Positions 50,087 through 59,486 of a DNA stretch of 64,000 nucleotides are shown one piece after another; positions within the stretch are counted from its first letter, which is position 1, and every line of letters begins with the position of its first letter. The notes below the pieces were generated by a model. That model had not been told where the DNA came from. It ran no database searches and was given only the letters and a program-made list of their open reading frames with translations. Origin of the DNA: Caulobacter sp. Its GTDB lineage: Bacteria; Pseudomonadota; Alphaproteobacteria; Caulobacterales; Caulobacteraceae. The stretch is taken from NCBI GenBank assembly GCA_016125585.1, contig WGLL01000005.1, positions 124,001 through 188,000 on the forward strand, given 5' to 3'. Both the position numbers and the translations under genes were made by a program.

Positions 50087-50788
50087 ATGACCTTTGCATC
50101 ACCCCGCCTCCGACCCGCCCTCCTCGCCACCCTGGCCGCAGCCGCGCTTCTCGCCGGCTGCGCAACGGCGAGCGGCCCCCAGGCTGATCCCACCATCGCC
50201 ACGCCGCTGGACGCCTGGGACCGCGAGGTGAAGGTCTCGGCCATGCCCGAGGACATCCGCCTGGCGCCGCATGAGACCGGGCTTTCGGCCAATCAGGCGA
50301 CGGCCCTGGAAGGTTTTGTCCGCTCCTGGATGATGGCGCAGGCCCGCGAGATCGTCGTCCGGGCGCCCGACAGCGGGCCCAACGCCCGCGGCGCCAACCG
50401 CGTGGCCTGGGACGCCCGCGACCGGCTGCTGTCGCTGGGCGTGCCGGCCAACCGCATCACCATGAGCGCCTACGACAGTGGCGGCGAGGACGCCGCGCCG
50501 GTGGTGATCAGCTTCAACCGCTATGCCGTCGAGGTTCCCAAATGCGGCAACTGGCGCAATCTCTCCAGCAACGCCGACAACCGGGTCTACGACAATTTCG
50601 GATGCGCGGTGACGGCCAATATGGCGGCCCAGGTCGCCAATCCAGAGGACCTGCTTCGTCCTCGCGACATGACCCCGACGGACGCCCAGGAACGGGCCAC
50701 CGTCTTCGACAAGTACCGCAAGGGTGAGGCGACGGGCGCGGCCCGGGACGCCAAGGCCAGCGGCGCGGTCTCGCAGGTGGTGAACTAG
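50087..50788 (+). CDS. cpaD: CpaD, pilus assembly lipoprotein
   Basis: 233 residues. The lipobox is LAAAALLAGC (Cys at about residue 25), so the protein is a lipoprotein, likely a secretin pilotin-like partner. The body has LSANQATALEGFVRSWMMAQ and VRAPDSGPNARGANRV, and near the C-terminus FGCAVTANMAAQVANPEDLL, RPRDMTPTDAQERATVFDKY, the diagnostic CpaD segment. It lies in the cpa operon between cpaC and cpaE. Confidence 0.93.
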   Translation: MTFASPRLRPALLATLAAAALLAGCATASGPQADPTIATPLDAWDREVKVSAMPEDIRLAPHETGLSANQATALEGFVRSWMMAQAREIVVRAPDSGPNARGANRVAWDARDRLLSLGVPANRITMSAYDSGGEDAAPVVISFNRYAVEVPKCGNWRNLSSNADNRVYDNFGCAVTANMAAQVANPEDLLRPRDMTPTDAQERATVFDKYRKGEATGAARDAKASGAVSQVVN

Positions 50789-50793
50789 AGCCG

Positions 50794-52284
50794 ATGCAGC
50801 CTCGCCCTTCAGACGACGCCTTCGATCTCGGCTTTGAAGCCGAGGACGAATTCGCCACCCCGCCCCAGGCGCCGGCTGCCGATCCCTGGGCGGATCTGGG
50901 CGCGCCGATCGGCTCCGCCGCGCCGATGGCGCCCGACCCCTATGCGGCCGATCCCTTCGCCGCCGACGATTCCTTTGCCGATTTCCCCCCCGCCCGTCCC
51001 AATGACGAGCCCGAGTATCAGCGTATGGCTCCAGCCCCTGCTCCCCATCCGATCCATGAGATGATCGCCGGCGCCGAGGCCACCTTCGGAGAGGCGCCGG
51101 TTCCCCGGATCACCATTCACGTCTTCTGCGCCCGGACCGAAACCGCAACCCTGATCGAACGCGCCGCCGCCGACCGCCGCCTGTCGCGGGCCTCGACCGT
51201 GGTCAAGGCCGGGGGCCTCGCCGCCGCCGTCGAGCACTATCAGAACCAGCCGACGCCCAGCCTGGTCATCGTCGAGAGCCTGGACCCGGCGCCGGAGATG
51301 ATCGCCCAGCTCGATCGCCTGGCCGAGGTCTGCGATCCCGGCACCAAGGTGATGGTGATCGGCAGCGCCAACGACATCGCCCTCTATCGCGAACTGATGC
51401 GCCGCGGGGTCAGCGAGTATCTGGTGCCGCCGCTGCAGCCGTTGCAGGTGATCCGCGCCATCGGCGGCCTCTACGCCGACCCGTCCGCCCCCTTCCTCGG
51501 CCGCCAGATCGCCTTTGTCGGCGCGCGCGGCGGCTCGGGCTCCTCGACCCTGGCCCACAACATCGCCTGGACCATTTCCGAGCGCATCCAGGCCGGCGCC
51601 ATCATCGTCGACTACGATCTCGCCTTCGGCACCGCCGGGCTCAACTTCAACCACGATCCCCTGCAGGGCGTGGTCGACGCCCTGGGTCAGCCCGACCGCC
51701 TCGACCCGGTGCTGATGGACCGGATGATGGCCCGCTGCACCGACCGGCTCAGCCTGTTCGCCGCGCCGGCCACCCTCGACAGCGACTATGACATTTCGGC
51801 CGAAGCCTACGACGAGGTGACCCAGAAGATCCGCGCCGCCGCGCCCTTCGTCGTCCTCGACCTGCCGCACGGCTGGAACAGCTGGACGCGCAAGATGCTG
51901 ATCGCCTCGGACGACCTGGTGATCGTCGCCACGCCCGATCTGGCCTCGCTGCGCAACGCCAAGAACATGGTCGATCTGGTGCGCCAGGCCCGGCCCAACG
52001 ACAGCCCGCCAAGGCTGGTGCTCAATCAGGTCGGCCTGCCCGGCCGCCCGGAAATCCCCACCAAGGACTTTGGCGACGCCCTGGGCATCCAGCCCTCGAT
52101 GATCATCCCGTTCGACGCCAAGACCTTCGGTCTGGCCGCCAACAACGGCCAGATGATCCCCGAGACCGCTCCCAAGTCGAAAGCGGCCGAGGGCATCGAG
52201 CAACTGGCGCAGCTGATCAGCCGCCGCGAGCCCGCGGCGGTGCAGAAGTCCTCGGTGCTCTCCAGCCTGTTCAGGAAGAAATAG
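50794..52284 (+). CDS. cpaE: CpaE, MinD/ParA-like pilus localisation protein
   Basis: 496 residues. A Pro/Ala/Asp-rich N-terminal stretch (to about 85) is followed by an atypical receiver-like domain (VVKAGGLAAAVEHYQNQPTP, YLVPPLQPLQVIRAIG) and a MinD-like ATPase domain (about 245-480). The phosphate loop is ARGGSGSSTLAHNIAW, with Ser in place of the Lys of ParA, as usual in this family, and VDYDLAFGTAGLNF follows. In Caulobacter CpaE targets the pilus machinery to the pole. Confidence 0.94.
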   Translation: MQPRPSDDAFDLGFEAEDEFATPPQAPAADPWADLGAPIGSAAPMAPDPYAADPFAADDSFADFPPARPNDEPEYQRMAPAPAPHPIHEMIAGAEATFGEAPVPRITIHVFCARTETATLIERAAADRRLSRASTVVKAGGLAAAVEHYQNQPTPSLVIVESLDPAPEMIAQLDRLAEVCDPGTKVMVIGSANDIALYRELMRRGVSEYLVPPLQPLQVIRAIGGLYADPSAPFLGRQIAFVGARGGSGSSTLAHNIAWTISERIQAGAIIVDYDLAFGTAGLNFNHDPLQGVVDALGQPDRLDPVLMDRMMARCTDRLSLFAAPATLDSDYDISAEAYDEVTQKIRAAAPFVVLDLPHGWNSWTRKMLIASDDLVIVATPDLASLRNAKNMVDLVRQARPNDSPPRLVLNQVGLPGRPEIPTKDFGDALGIQPSMIIPFDAKTFGLAANNGQMIPETAPKSKAAEGIEQLAQLISRREPAAVQKSSVLSSLFRKK

Positions 52285-53799
52285 GTGTTCGGCAAGCGTG
52301 CAACCGACGGGGCTCCCGCCCCGGCCAGACCAGCGCCCCCGCCGCCGCACGCCGCCGCGCCGGCCGCCGGGCCCCTGGGCGGCGCGCCGACCACCCGTCC
52401 GGGCGGCCCGCCCCTCGGCGGCCCGCCCAAGGTTAAGCCGCAGTCGGACGCGGCGCTGCGCAGCAATCAGGTGATGGACAAGCTGGCGGCGGCCCAGGCG
52501 CCGGCGACAGAGGTGGTGCGCGAGCAAAGCGACTACTATCACGCCACCAAGACCACCATCTTCAACGCCCTGCTGAACACCATCGACCTGAGCCAGCTGG
52601 CCCAGCTCGACACCAGCGCGGCGGCGGCGGAGATCAAGGACATCGTCGCCGAACTGGTGGCGATCAAGAACGTCTCCATGTCGATCGCCGAGACCGACAT
52701 GCTGGTCCAGGACATCATCAACGATGTCCTCGGCTATGGCCCGCTGGAGCCCCTGCTGGCCCGCGACGACATCAGCGACGTGATGGTCAATGGCGCGGCC
52801 CGGGTGTTCATCGAAGTCGGCGGCAAGACCCAGCTGACCAACGTCCGTTTCCGCGACAACGCCCAGCTGATGAACATCTGTCAGCGCATCGTCAGCCAGG
52901 TCGGCCGCCGGGTCGATGAAAGCAGCCCCATCTGTGACGCCCGTCTGCCCGACGGCAGCCGGGTCAACGTCATCGCGCCGCCGCTGGCGCTGGACGGCCC
53001 GACCCTGACCATCCGGAAGTTCAAGAAGGACAAGCTGACGATGAAGGACCTGGTGGACTTCAAGTCCATCAGTCCCGAGGGCGCGCGGGTTCTGGGCGTC
53101 ATCGGCGCCTGTCGCTGCAACGTGATCATTTCCGGCGGCACGGGCTCGGGCAAGACCACCCTGCTCAACACCATGACCGCCTTCATCGACCCGACCGAGC
53201 GGGTCATCACCTGCGAAGACGCCGCCGAACTGCAGCTTCAGCAGCCGCATGTGGTGCGTCTGGAAACCCGTCCCCCGAACCTGGAAGGGCAGGGGGCGAT
53301 CAGCATGCGGGATCTGGTCAAGAACTGTCTGCGGATGCGTCCCGAGCGGATCATCGTCGGCGAGGTCCGCGGTCCGGAGGCCTTCGACCTTCTGCAGGCC
53401 ATGAACACCGGCCACGACGGCTCGATGGGCACCCTGCACAGCAACAGCCCCCGTGAAGCCATCAGCCGGGTGGAATCGATGATCACCATGGGCGGCTACG
53501 GCCTGCCCTCGCGGACCATCCGCGAAATGATCGTCGGCTCCGTCGACGTCATCATCCAGGCCGCCCGTCTGCGCGACGGCAGCCGCCGCATCACCCACAT
53601 CACCGAGGTGGTCGGGCTGGAAGGCGATGTCATCGTCACCCAGGACCTGTTCGTCTACGAGATGACCGGCGAGGACGAGGGCGGCAAGATCGTCGGCAAG
53701 CACCGCTCGACCGGCATCGCCCGTCCCCGCTTCTGGGACCGCGCCCGCTACTACGGGCTGGAGCGCGAGTTGGCCGAAGCCCTCGACGCGGCGGAGTAG
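52285..53799 (+). CDS. cpaF: CpaF/TadA, pilus assembly ATPase
   Basis: Secretion-type ATPase that powers pilus extension and retraction. 504 residues: a Pro/Gly/Ala-rich N-terminal linker, then the N-terminal domain with [20 protein letters not shown] and MVNG. Walker A is [16 protein letters not shown]; the Asp box and Walker B are [20 protein letters not shown] and [20 protein letters not shown]; the His box is [13 protein letters not shown]. The start is GTG 52285, directly after the cpaE stop. It recruits TadB and TadC. Confidence 0.96.
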   Translation: MFGKRATDGAPAPARPAPPPPHAAAPAAGPLGGAPTTRPGGPPLGGPPKVKPQSDAALRSNQVMDKLAAAQAPATEVVREQSDYYHATKTTIFNALLNTIDLSQLAQLDTSAAAAEIKDIVAELVAIKNVSMSIAETDMLVQDIINDVLGYGPLEPLLARDDISDVMVNGAARVFIEVGGKTQLTNVRFRDNAQLMNICQRIVSQVGRRVDESSPICDARLPDGSRVNVIAPPLALDGPTLTIRKFKKDKLTMKDLVDFKSISPEGARVLGVIGACRCNVIISGGTGSGKTTLLNTMTAFIDPTERVITCEDAAELQLQQPHVVRLETRPPNLEGQGAISMRDLVKNCLRMRPERIIVGEVRGPEAFDLLQAMNTGHDGSMGTLHSNSPREAISRVESMITMGGYGLPSRTIREMIVGSVDVIIQAARLRDGSRRITHITEVVGLEGDVIVTQDLFVYEMTGEDEGGKIVGKHRSTGIARPRFWDRARYYGLERELAEALDAAE

Positions 53800-53802
53800 G
53801 TC

Positions 53803-54780
53803 ATGACGACCATCATCGTCGCCATCCTCGCCTTCATCACCATCGCCGGGCTGGGCTTTGTCTTCGCCGGCGGCGGCGGCTCGTCAAAGGCGGCCAAGCG
53901 CGCCCAGGCCATCGTCTCCGCTGGTCCGCGCGAGACCCGCAAGTCCTCCGCCCGCGCCGCCGCCAACAGCCCCGAGGCCCGCCGCAAGCAGATTCTCAAG
54001 ACCCTCAAGGATCAGGAGAAGGAGCAGAAAAGGGCCACCCTCAACCTCAAGGCCAAGCTTCTGCAGGCGGGGCTCAAGGGCAATGTCCGCAATTTCTGGA
54101 TCATCAGCGGGGCCATCGGCCTGACCGTCTTCCTGTTGCTGATCCTGCTGCGGCAAAATCCGCTGATCGCCCTGGGCGCCGGTTTCGCCGCCGGCTTTGG
54201 CCTGCCGCGCTGGGTCGTCGGCTTCCTGGCCGCGCGCCGGATCAAGAAGTTCACCAGCCATTTCTCCGACGCCATCGACATCATCGTGCGCGGCATCAAG
54301 TCGGGCCTGCCGGTCCATGACTGTCTGAAGATCATCGGCCGCGAGAGCCCCGAGCCCCTGGCCGGCGAGTTCCGCACCCTGGTCGACAATGTCGGCGTCG
54401 GCGTCTCCATCTCCGATGCGCTGGAGAAGATGTATCAGCGCATGCCGACCAGCGAGCTTCGCTTCTTCGCCATCGTCCTGGCCATCCAGCAGAAGACCGG
54501 CGGCAACCTGGCCGAGGCGCTGGGCAACCTGTCGGCGGTGCTGCGCGCCCGCAAGCTGATGCGTGAGAAGATCAAGGCCCTGTCGTCGGAAGCCATCGCT
54601 TCCAGCTTCATCATCGGCAGCCTGCCGCCGGGCGTTGTGGTGCTGATCACGGTGACCACCCCGGCCTATATGGCGCCGATGTTCAGCGAGAGCCGCGGCC
54701 ATCTGATGCTGATGGGGGCGGCCTTCTGGATGAGCTGCGGCATCTTCGTGATGCGCAAGATGATCAACTTCAAGTTCTGA
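53803..54780 (+). CDS. tadB: TadB/CpaG, pilus inner-membrane platform protein
   Basis: 325 residues with an N-terminal span (ILAFITIAGLGFVFAGGG), a Lys/Ala-rich cytoplasmic helix, and the T2SSF domain: FSDAIDIIVRGIKSGLPVHD and LAIQQKTGGNLAEALGNLSA with FIIGSLPPGVVVLITVTTPA as the last spans. It partners with TadC and the CpaF ATPase. It starts four bases after the cpaF stop. Confidence 0.95.
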   Translation: MTTIIVAILAFITIAGLGFVFAGGGGSSKAAKRAQAIVSAGPRETRKSSARAAANSPEARRKQILKTLKDQEKEQKRATLNLKAKLLQAGLKGNVRNFWIISGAIGLTVFLLLILLRQNPLIALGAGFAAGFGLPRWVVGFLAARRIKKFTSHFSDAIDIIVRGIKSGLPVHDCLKIIGRESPEPLAGEFRTLVDNVGVGVSISDALEKMYQRMPTSELRFFAIVLAIQQKTGGNLAEALGNLSAVLRARKLMREKIKALSSEAIASSFIIGSLPPGVVVLITVTTPAYMAPMFSESRGHLMLMGAAFWMSCGIFVMRKMINFKF

Positions 54781-54793
54781 CGGGGACCCTTCG

Positions 54794-55780
54794 ATGAGCC
54801 TCGCCAACACCCTGACCGATCCGGACAACGTCCTCACCGCCTTCGTCGCCACGGTGGTCTTCGCCACCATCGTCACCCTGGTCAGCCCGATGCTCAAGGG
54901 CAGCAGTCTGGAAGGCCGGCTCAAGTCGGTGGCCAACCGCCGGGAGGAGCTGCGCAAGCGGAACCGCGAGGCCCTGGCCAAGAAGGGCGCGGCCACCACC
55001 ACCAGCCTGCGCCACACCGACGAGGGGCTCTACAAGAAGGTGGTCGACCGCCTGCAGCTGTCGCGGCTGCTGGAGGACCCCAAGGTCGTCGACAAGCTGG
55101 CCCAGGCCGGCTTCCGCGGCCCCCGACCGGTCTCGACCTTCTATTTCTTCCGCTTCGTCATGCCCTTCGCCTTTGCCCTGGCGGTGGCCTTTTATCTGTT
55201 CCTGATCAACGACTTCGGCCTGTTGACCATGCAGAAGTTCACCGCCTGCGTCGCGGCGCTGCTGATCGGCTACTACGCGCCCAACCTCTACATCTCCAAC
55301 ATCGCCACCAAGCGGCGCGAGAGCATCGTCGCGGCCTTTCCCGACAGCCTCGACCTGCTGCTGATCTGCGTGGAAAGCGGCATGTCGATCGAGGCGGCGA
55401 TCATGAAGGTCAGCCAGGAGGTCGGCTCCAGCTCCATCGAACTGGCCGAGGAGCTCAGCCTGCTGACCGCCGAGCTGTCCTACCTGCCGGAGCGCCGCAT
55501 GGCCTATGAGGGCCTGGCGCGGCGCACCAATCATCCGGGCGTCAAGTCGGTGGTCACCGCCATGATCCAGGCCGAGCGCTACGGCACCCCGCTGGGCGCC
55601 GCCCTGCGGGTGATGGCCAAGGAAAATCGCGAACTGCGCCTCTCGGCCGCCGAGAAGAAGGCCGCCGCCCTGCCGGCCAAGCTGACCGTGCCGATGATCC
55701 TGTTCTTCCTGCCCGTGCTGTTCGTGGTCATCCTCGGCCCGGCCATCATCAAGGTGCAGGACATCATGGCCAAGCAATAG
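54794..55780 (+). CDS. tadC: TadC/CpaH, pilus inner-membrane platform protein
   Basis: 328 residues with the T2SSF domain. DSLDLLLICVESGMSIEAAI and ERYGTPLGAALRVMAKENRE are the diagnostic motif pair. An N-terminal span precedes a charged linker. The last span (LTVPMILFFLPVLFVVILG) ends just before the C-terminus. It is the second platform protein beside TadB. The cpa operon appears to end here; a large hairpin-like repeat follows at 55831. Confidence 0.95.
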   Translation: MSLANTLTDPDNVLTAFVATVVFATIVTLVSPMLKGSSLEGRLKSVANRREELRKRNREALAKKGAATTTSLRHTDEGLYKKVVDRLQLSRLLEDPKVVDKLAQAGFRGPRPVSTFYFFRFVMPFAFALAVAFYLFLINDFGLLTMQKFTACVAALLIGYYAPNLYISNIATKRRESIVAAFPDSLDLLLICVESGMSIEAAIMKVSQEVGSSSIELAEELSLLTAELSYLPERRMAYEGLARRTNHPGVKSVVTAMIQAERYGTPLGAALRVMAKENRELRLSAAEKKAAALPAKLTVPMILFFLPVLFVVILGPAIIKVQDIMAKQ

Positions 55781-55830
55781 GCCGACCTTACAGATTTGCG
55801 AGGTTGCGCCGGGGGCGGCTGTAAGGGCGG

Positions 55831-55886
55831 CTCTTCAGGGTGTGGTCATGGCGGACACGAAGCCGCCCACCCCTGAAGAGGACCAC
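55831..55886. repeat. Inverted repeat before the small exported protein gene
   Basis: CTCTTCAGGG (55831-55840) is exactly complementary to CCCTGAAGAG (55871-55880). A second pair, GTGGTC (55842-55847) and GACCAC (55881-55886), overlaps in an order that cannot nest with the first and would form a pseudoknot-like or alternative fold. It lies between tadC and the small gene at 55895. Confidence 0.45.
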
Positions 55887-55894
55887 GCCACACC

Positions 55895-56101
55895 ATGACC
55901 AAGTTCGCCCCCGCCCTGCTGGCCATCGCCGGCATCGCCATCGCCGGGTCCGCCGGCGCCGCCACCACCGCCGCTCCGGCCAAGCCCAAGCCCGCCGCGG
56001 TCTCCGCCAAGCGCGCGAGCTGCGAAGCGGAGTGGAAGGCCCAGACCACCCACAAGGGCAGCCACAAGGCCTTCATCAAGGCCTGCGTCGCCAAGGGCTG
56101 A
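55895..56101 (+). CDS. Small exported protein, PsiF-like
   Basis: 68 residues with a Sec signal peptide (LLAIAGIAIAGSAGA) and a basic mature region. The C-terminal CEAEWKAQTTHKGSHKAFIK then AC holds two Cys and resembles a PsiF repeat, known in phosphate-starvation-inducible proteins, but similarity is weak. It lies between the pilus operon and the two-component genes with no strong operon link. Function unknown. Confidence 0.65.
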   Translation: MTKFAPALLAIAGIAIAGSAGAATTAAPAKPKPAAVSAKRASCEAEWKAQTTHKGSHKAFIKACVAKG

Positions 56102-56282
56102 TCGCCCGGGCTGGCGGCCTCCGCGCCGGACAGACTCTCTCACCCGCGTCCCCCCTGTCCGGCGCGTCGCTGACCGGCTTCCCCTGTGCTGTCCCCCTGC
56201 GGGCGGTCGTCTCCCCGGACGGCCGCCCGTCCCAATTTTGACATCCTGCAAGCTTCAGCTTCCAGCGCTTCCGGAGCGCCCC

Positions 56283-56966
56283 ATGAGCCGCCGCGTCCTG
56301 CTGGTCGAAGACGACGCCGACACCGCCGACTATGTGCTCAAGGGCCTGCGTGAACAGGGCTTTACCGTCGAGCACGCGGCTGACGGCCGCGACGGACTCT
56401 ATCTCGCCACAGCCTCCGCCTTCGACGCCATCGTCATGGACCGCATGGTGCCCGGCATGGACGGCCTGACCGTGGTCAAGGCCCTGCGCGCGGCCGAGGT
56501 GAGCACCCCGATCCTGTTCCTCAGCGCTCTCGCCCATCTGGACGAGCGGGTGAAAGGCCTGCGGGCCGGCGGCGACGACTACCTGACCAAGCCCTTCGGC
56601 TTTTCCGAACTTTCGGCCCGGCTGGAGAACCTGATGCGACGCGGCGGCGCCGCGCCAAAGACCACGGCGCTGGCCTGCGGCGACCTGACCCTCGATCTGC
56701 TGACCCGCCGCGTGACCCGGGCCGGCCGGACCATCGACCTGCTGCCTCGGGAGTTGAAGCTGCTGGAATATCTGCTGCGCCACCATGACCGGGTGGTCAC
56801 CCGCACCATGCTGCTGGAGGAGGTCTGGGACTATCGTTTCGACCCCCACACCAGCCTGATCGACACCCACATCAGCCGCCTGCGCAAGAAGATCGACGAC
56901 GGTTTCGCCAGCCCGCTGCTGCACACCGTGCGGGGGTCCGGCTACCGGCTGTCGCCGACCCCGTGA
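56283..56966 (+). CDS. OmpR/PhoB-family response regulator
   Basis: 227 residues. Receiver domain: RRVLLVEDDADTADYVLKGL with the acidic pair, phospho-acceptor Asp53 in IVMDRMVPGMDG, Ser in FLSALAHLDERV and Lys in YLTKPFGFSEL. A winged-helix DNA-binding domain (about 125-225) follows: LTLDLLTRRVTRAGRTIDLL, PRELKLLEYLLRHHDRVVTR and HISRLRKKID. ATG 56283 is used. The kinase gene overlaps by four bases (GTGA), so the pair is one system. Placement after the pilus operon suggests but does not show pilus control. Confidence 0.94.
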   Translation: MSRRVLLVEDDADTADYVLKGLREQGFTVEHAADGRDGLYLATASAFDAIVMDRMVPGMDGLTVVKALRAAEVSTPILFLSALAHLDERVKGLRAGGDDYLTKPFGFSELSARLENLMRRGGAAPKTTALACGDLTLDLLTRRVTRAGRTIDLLPRELKLLEYLLRHHDRVVTRTMLLEEVWDYRFDPHTSLIDTHISRLRKKIDDGFASPLLHTVRGSGYRLSPTP

Positions 56967-58306
56967 CCGACCGTTTCCGCATCAGCGCCCGGCCCGGCCT
57001 GCTGGCCGCCGTGCTCGGGGTCTGTATCGCCGTCCTGCTGACCGTCAGCATGACCATCGTCGACCTCGCCGGAGAGGCGCAGATCGTGCGGCGCCAACGG
57101 CTGGTCGCCGGCACCGCCCGCGACTACTTCGTCGCCTTCGCCCATGAGGAGGGGCTGGCGGCGATGGCCAGGGCGCTGGATCGCCGCGACCGTCTCGAGG
57201 CCGGCGCCTTCACCTTCGCCGTCTTCGATGACGCCGGACGTCTGATCGGCGGCGACACCATCATGCCGTTCAGACAGCTTCCGGGACCCGGCTTCAGCAC
57301 CCTGGCGGCGGCAGGCCGCAGCTACGAGGTGCTGGTCCAGCCGATGGCGACCAGCGGCACACTGGCCATCTTCGAAGACCTGGCCGACCGGCAGAGCTTC
57401 CGCAACGCCGTGCTGGGGGCAGTGTTCGCCGCCCTTCTGGTCAGTCTGCTGGCGGTGGGGGCCGCCAGCATCTGGTTGCAGCGGCTCCTGGTCCGCCGCG
57501 CCCGCGGGATCGCCGTCGCCGCCGAGCGCATCGCCGGGGGCGATCTCTCCGCCCGGGCGCCGGCCGTGCCGGGCGGCGATGTCTTTGACGATCTTGGCCG
57601 GTCGGTGAACGCCATGCTGGCCCGTATCGAGGAATTGCTGGGAGACCTCAGGCTGGTCACCGACAGTCTGGCCCATGACCTGCGCCTGCCCCTGGCGCGG
57701 CTGCGCGCCGCCCTGGCCCAGGCGGCCGACCCGGCTCTCCCCGAGTCAGAGCGCCTGGCCCAGATCGAGCGGGCCGATCTGGGCGCCGACCAGATTCTGG
57801 CCACCCTCTCCAGCCTGCTGGACATCGCCCGGGCCGAATCCGGCCTGTCGCGAGAGAGCATCGCGCCCCTCGATCTGCGTCCCCTGGTCGAGGAAATCGT
57901 CGAGCTGTTCACGCCGATGATCGAGGACGCCGGCCAGACCCTGACCCTGACGCTGCCGGACGGTCCGACGGTGATCCCCGTTCACGCCCTGCTGCTGCGT
58001 CAGGCCCTGGGCAATCTGCTGCACAACGCCTCCCGCTATGGCGGGCAGGGCGCGGCGATCACGGTCGGACTCGGCGCGACCCCGACCGGCGCCGCGATCA
58101 CCGTGGCCGACGACGGGCCGGGGGTGGCGGCGGGGGATCGCGAGCGGGTGCTGCATCGCTTTGTCCGCCTCGACGAGAGCCGGACGCTGCAGGGCTCCGG
58201 TCTTGGCCTGGCCATCGTCGCCGCCTGCGCCAAGCTGCACGGCGGAACGGTGCGGCTGGAAGACGCCGCGCCGGGTCTGAGGGTGGTTCTGGAGCTTGGC
58301 GAGTGA
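56963..58306 (+). CDS. Sensor histidine kinase, partner of the OmpR-type regulator
   Basis: 447 residues. Two spans (about 15-40 and 155-180) flank a periplasmic domain with FTFAVFDDAGRLIGGDTIMP. A HAMP domain with RRARGIAVAAERIAGGDLSA follows, then the phosphorylation motif DSLAHDLRLPLARLRAAL (His), and the ATPase domain with LLHNASRYGGQGAAITVGL, VADDGPGVAAGDRERVLHRF and GSGLGLAIVAACAKLHGG. The GTG start overlaps the regulator stop. The stimulus is unknown. Confidence 0.93.
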   Translation: MTDRFRISARPGLLAAVLGVCIAVLLTVSMTIVDLAGEAQIVRRQRLVAGTARDYFVAFAHEEGLAAMARALDRRDRLEAGAFTFAVFDDAGRLIGGDTIMPFRQLPGPGFSTLAAAGRSYEVLVQPMATSGTLAIFEDLADRQSFRNAVLGAVFAALLVSLLAVGAASIWLQRLLVRRARGIAVAAERIAGGDLSARAPAVPGGDVFDDLGRSVNAMLARIEELLGDLRLVTDSLAHDLRLPLARLRAALAQAADPALPESERLAQIERADLGADQILATLSSLLDIARAESGLSRESIAPLDLRPLVEEIVELFTPMIEDAGQTLTLTLPDGPTVIPVHALLLRQALGNLLHNASRYGGQGAAITVGLGATPTGAAITVADDGPGVAAGDRERVLHRFVRLDESRTLQGSGLGLAIVAACAKLHGGTVRLEDAAPGLRVVLELGE

Positions 58307-58320
58307 CGACGGTCAGGCGC

Positions 58321-58536
58321 TAGAGCGTGTTCCGATTAGTGGGAACCGGTAATCGGACCAAACACGCGACAACAAAGACGCTAGAGCACGATGCGATTAG
58401 ACGGAACCGTCTAATCGTTGAATCGTGCTCTACATGTTTCGTTTAGAGCCTGTTTTGCCCTTTTGGCGATTCCGCCAAAAGGGAACGGGCTCTAGAGCAG
58501 CGCGGTTTGATTCCATCAAATCGCACCCTGCTCTAG
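58321..58536. repeat. Array of four tandem hairpins with TAGAGC/GCTCTA ends
   Basis: Four palindromic units follow each other. The second (58382-58432) has TAGAGCACGAT paired with ATCGTGCTCTA and inside it GATTAGACGG paired with CCGTCTAATC. The third (58445-58493) has AGAGCC and GGCTCT with CCCTTTTGGCG/CGCCAAAAGGG inside. The fourth (58494-58534) has AGAGCAG and CTGCTCT. The first (about 58324-58368) is less perfect. The last overlaps the stop of the TPR gene. Similar TAGAGC-bounded palindromes are common in alphaproteobacterial genomes. Confidence 0.8.
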
Positions 58537-59486
58537 CGCCCGCCGCCGCCCTGGGTCACCGATTGCCAGCTGCGCTCGCCGCCGACCCCGGTCGGGGCGC
58601 CGGCGGGACCCTTGGCCAGGGCCGCTTTCAGCCAGGCCATGTTGCTGTTGACCATTTCCGGCGGCAGGTCCTGGCGGGCCAGCTGCTCGGCCTCGCCCAG
58701 ACGGCCCTGCAGTCCGACGACCAGGGCCAGATTCTGGCGGATCTGGGCGGTGACGCGCGGGCTCGCGACCGCGCGGCGCAGCATCTGTTCGGCGCCGGGC
58801 AGGTCGCCGCGGCCGGCCTGGAACATGGCGTAGTTGCTCAACACCGCCGGCTCGTCGGGGGCCATGCCGAGCGCCTGGCGATGGGCGGCCAGCGCCTCCT
58901 CGTCGCGCTGGGCCTGTTCATAGGCGACCGCCAGCAGGGCGACCGGCCGCCAGTCGCGCGGCGACAGCTTCGCGGCCTGACGGGCCGGCTCTATGGCGTA
59001 GAAGCCCTGGCCCATGGCGATGTAGGACCGGGCGGTCTCCAGCATGGCGTTGAGGTTCTGCGGATCGATGACCAGCACCGCCTCGGCGGTCGCCACCGCG
59101 TCGCGGGACCGGCCCAGCGCCCGCAGCGCCTGGGACAGGGCGATGCCGGCCTCGGCGTCGCGCGGATCCACCTCGAATTCGCGACCCCAGAAAGCGGCGG
59201 CAGCCAGCGGCTCGAAGCGGCGGGCCTCGGCGCGTTGCGCGGCGGTGGCCTTTTGCGGCGCGGCCGGTTGGGCCTGGGCCAGGGGGGTGACGGACGGGGT
59301 CGCGCCGGTGTTCGCGGTGGCGGTCTGGGCGGCGGCCGACGCCGGGGCCTTGGTCTTGCCGCCGAAGGGCCAGCCGGCGGCCTGGGCCGCGCCGGGCAGG
59401 GTCAGCAGGAACAGGGTCGGGGCGAGAACGGTTGCGGCGAGGGCGCGGTTGCGACACATGGGGAGACCCTTGGTCTTGTCGGACAT
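58533..59486 (-). CDS. TPR-repeat exported protein, TadD-like
   Basis: 317 residues with a signal peptide (LAPTLFLLTLPGAAQA), a Pro/Ala/Thr-rich linker and then TPR units: GIALSQALRALGRSRDAVAT, NLNAMLETARSYIAMGQGFY, RPVALLAVAYEQAQRDEEAL, PAVLSNYAMFQAGRGDLPGA. TadD is the TPR lipoprotein of Flp pili, and location next to the locus supports this. The signal peptide here lacks an obvious lipobox. The start is uncertain: ATG 59486 or ATG 59459. The stop is inside the hairpin array. Confidence 0.8.
   Translation of the reverse strand: MSDKTKGLPMCRNRALAATVLAPTLFLLTLPGAAQAAGWPFGGKTKAPASAAAQTATANTGATPSVTPLAQAQPAAPQKATAAQRAEARRFEPLAAAAFWGREFEVDPRDAEAGIALSQALRALGRSRDAVATAEAVLVIDPQNLNAMLETARSYIAMGQGFYAIEPARQAAKLSPRDWRPVALLAVAYEQAQRDEEALAAHRQALGMAPDEPAVLSNYAMFQAGRGDLPGAEQMLRRAVASPRVTAQIRQNLALVVGLQGRLGEAEQLARQDLPPEMVNSNMAWLKAALAKGPAGAPTGVGGERSWQSVTQGGGGR

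Noticed and set aside
50809..53703. 964-codon minus-strand open frame across cpaE and cpaF
   Set aside because: It is antisense to two clearly recognised pilus genes and shows no family motif; long spurious frames are expected at this GC content.
58321..58536. CRISPR-like array
   Set aside because: Units are palindromes with unequal inner sequences and no constant repeat with unique spacers; no cas genes are present.
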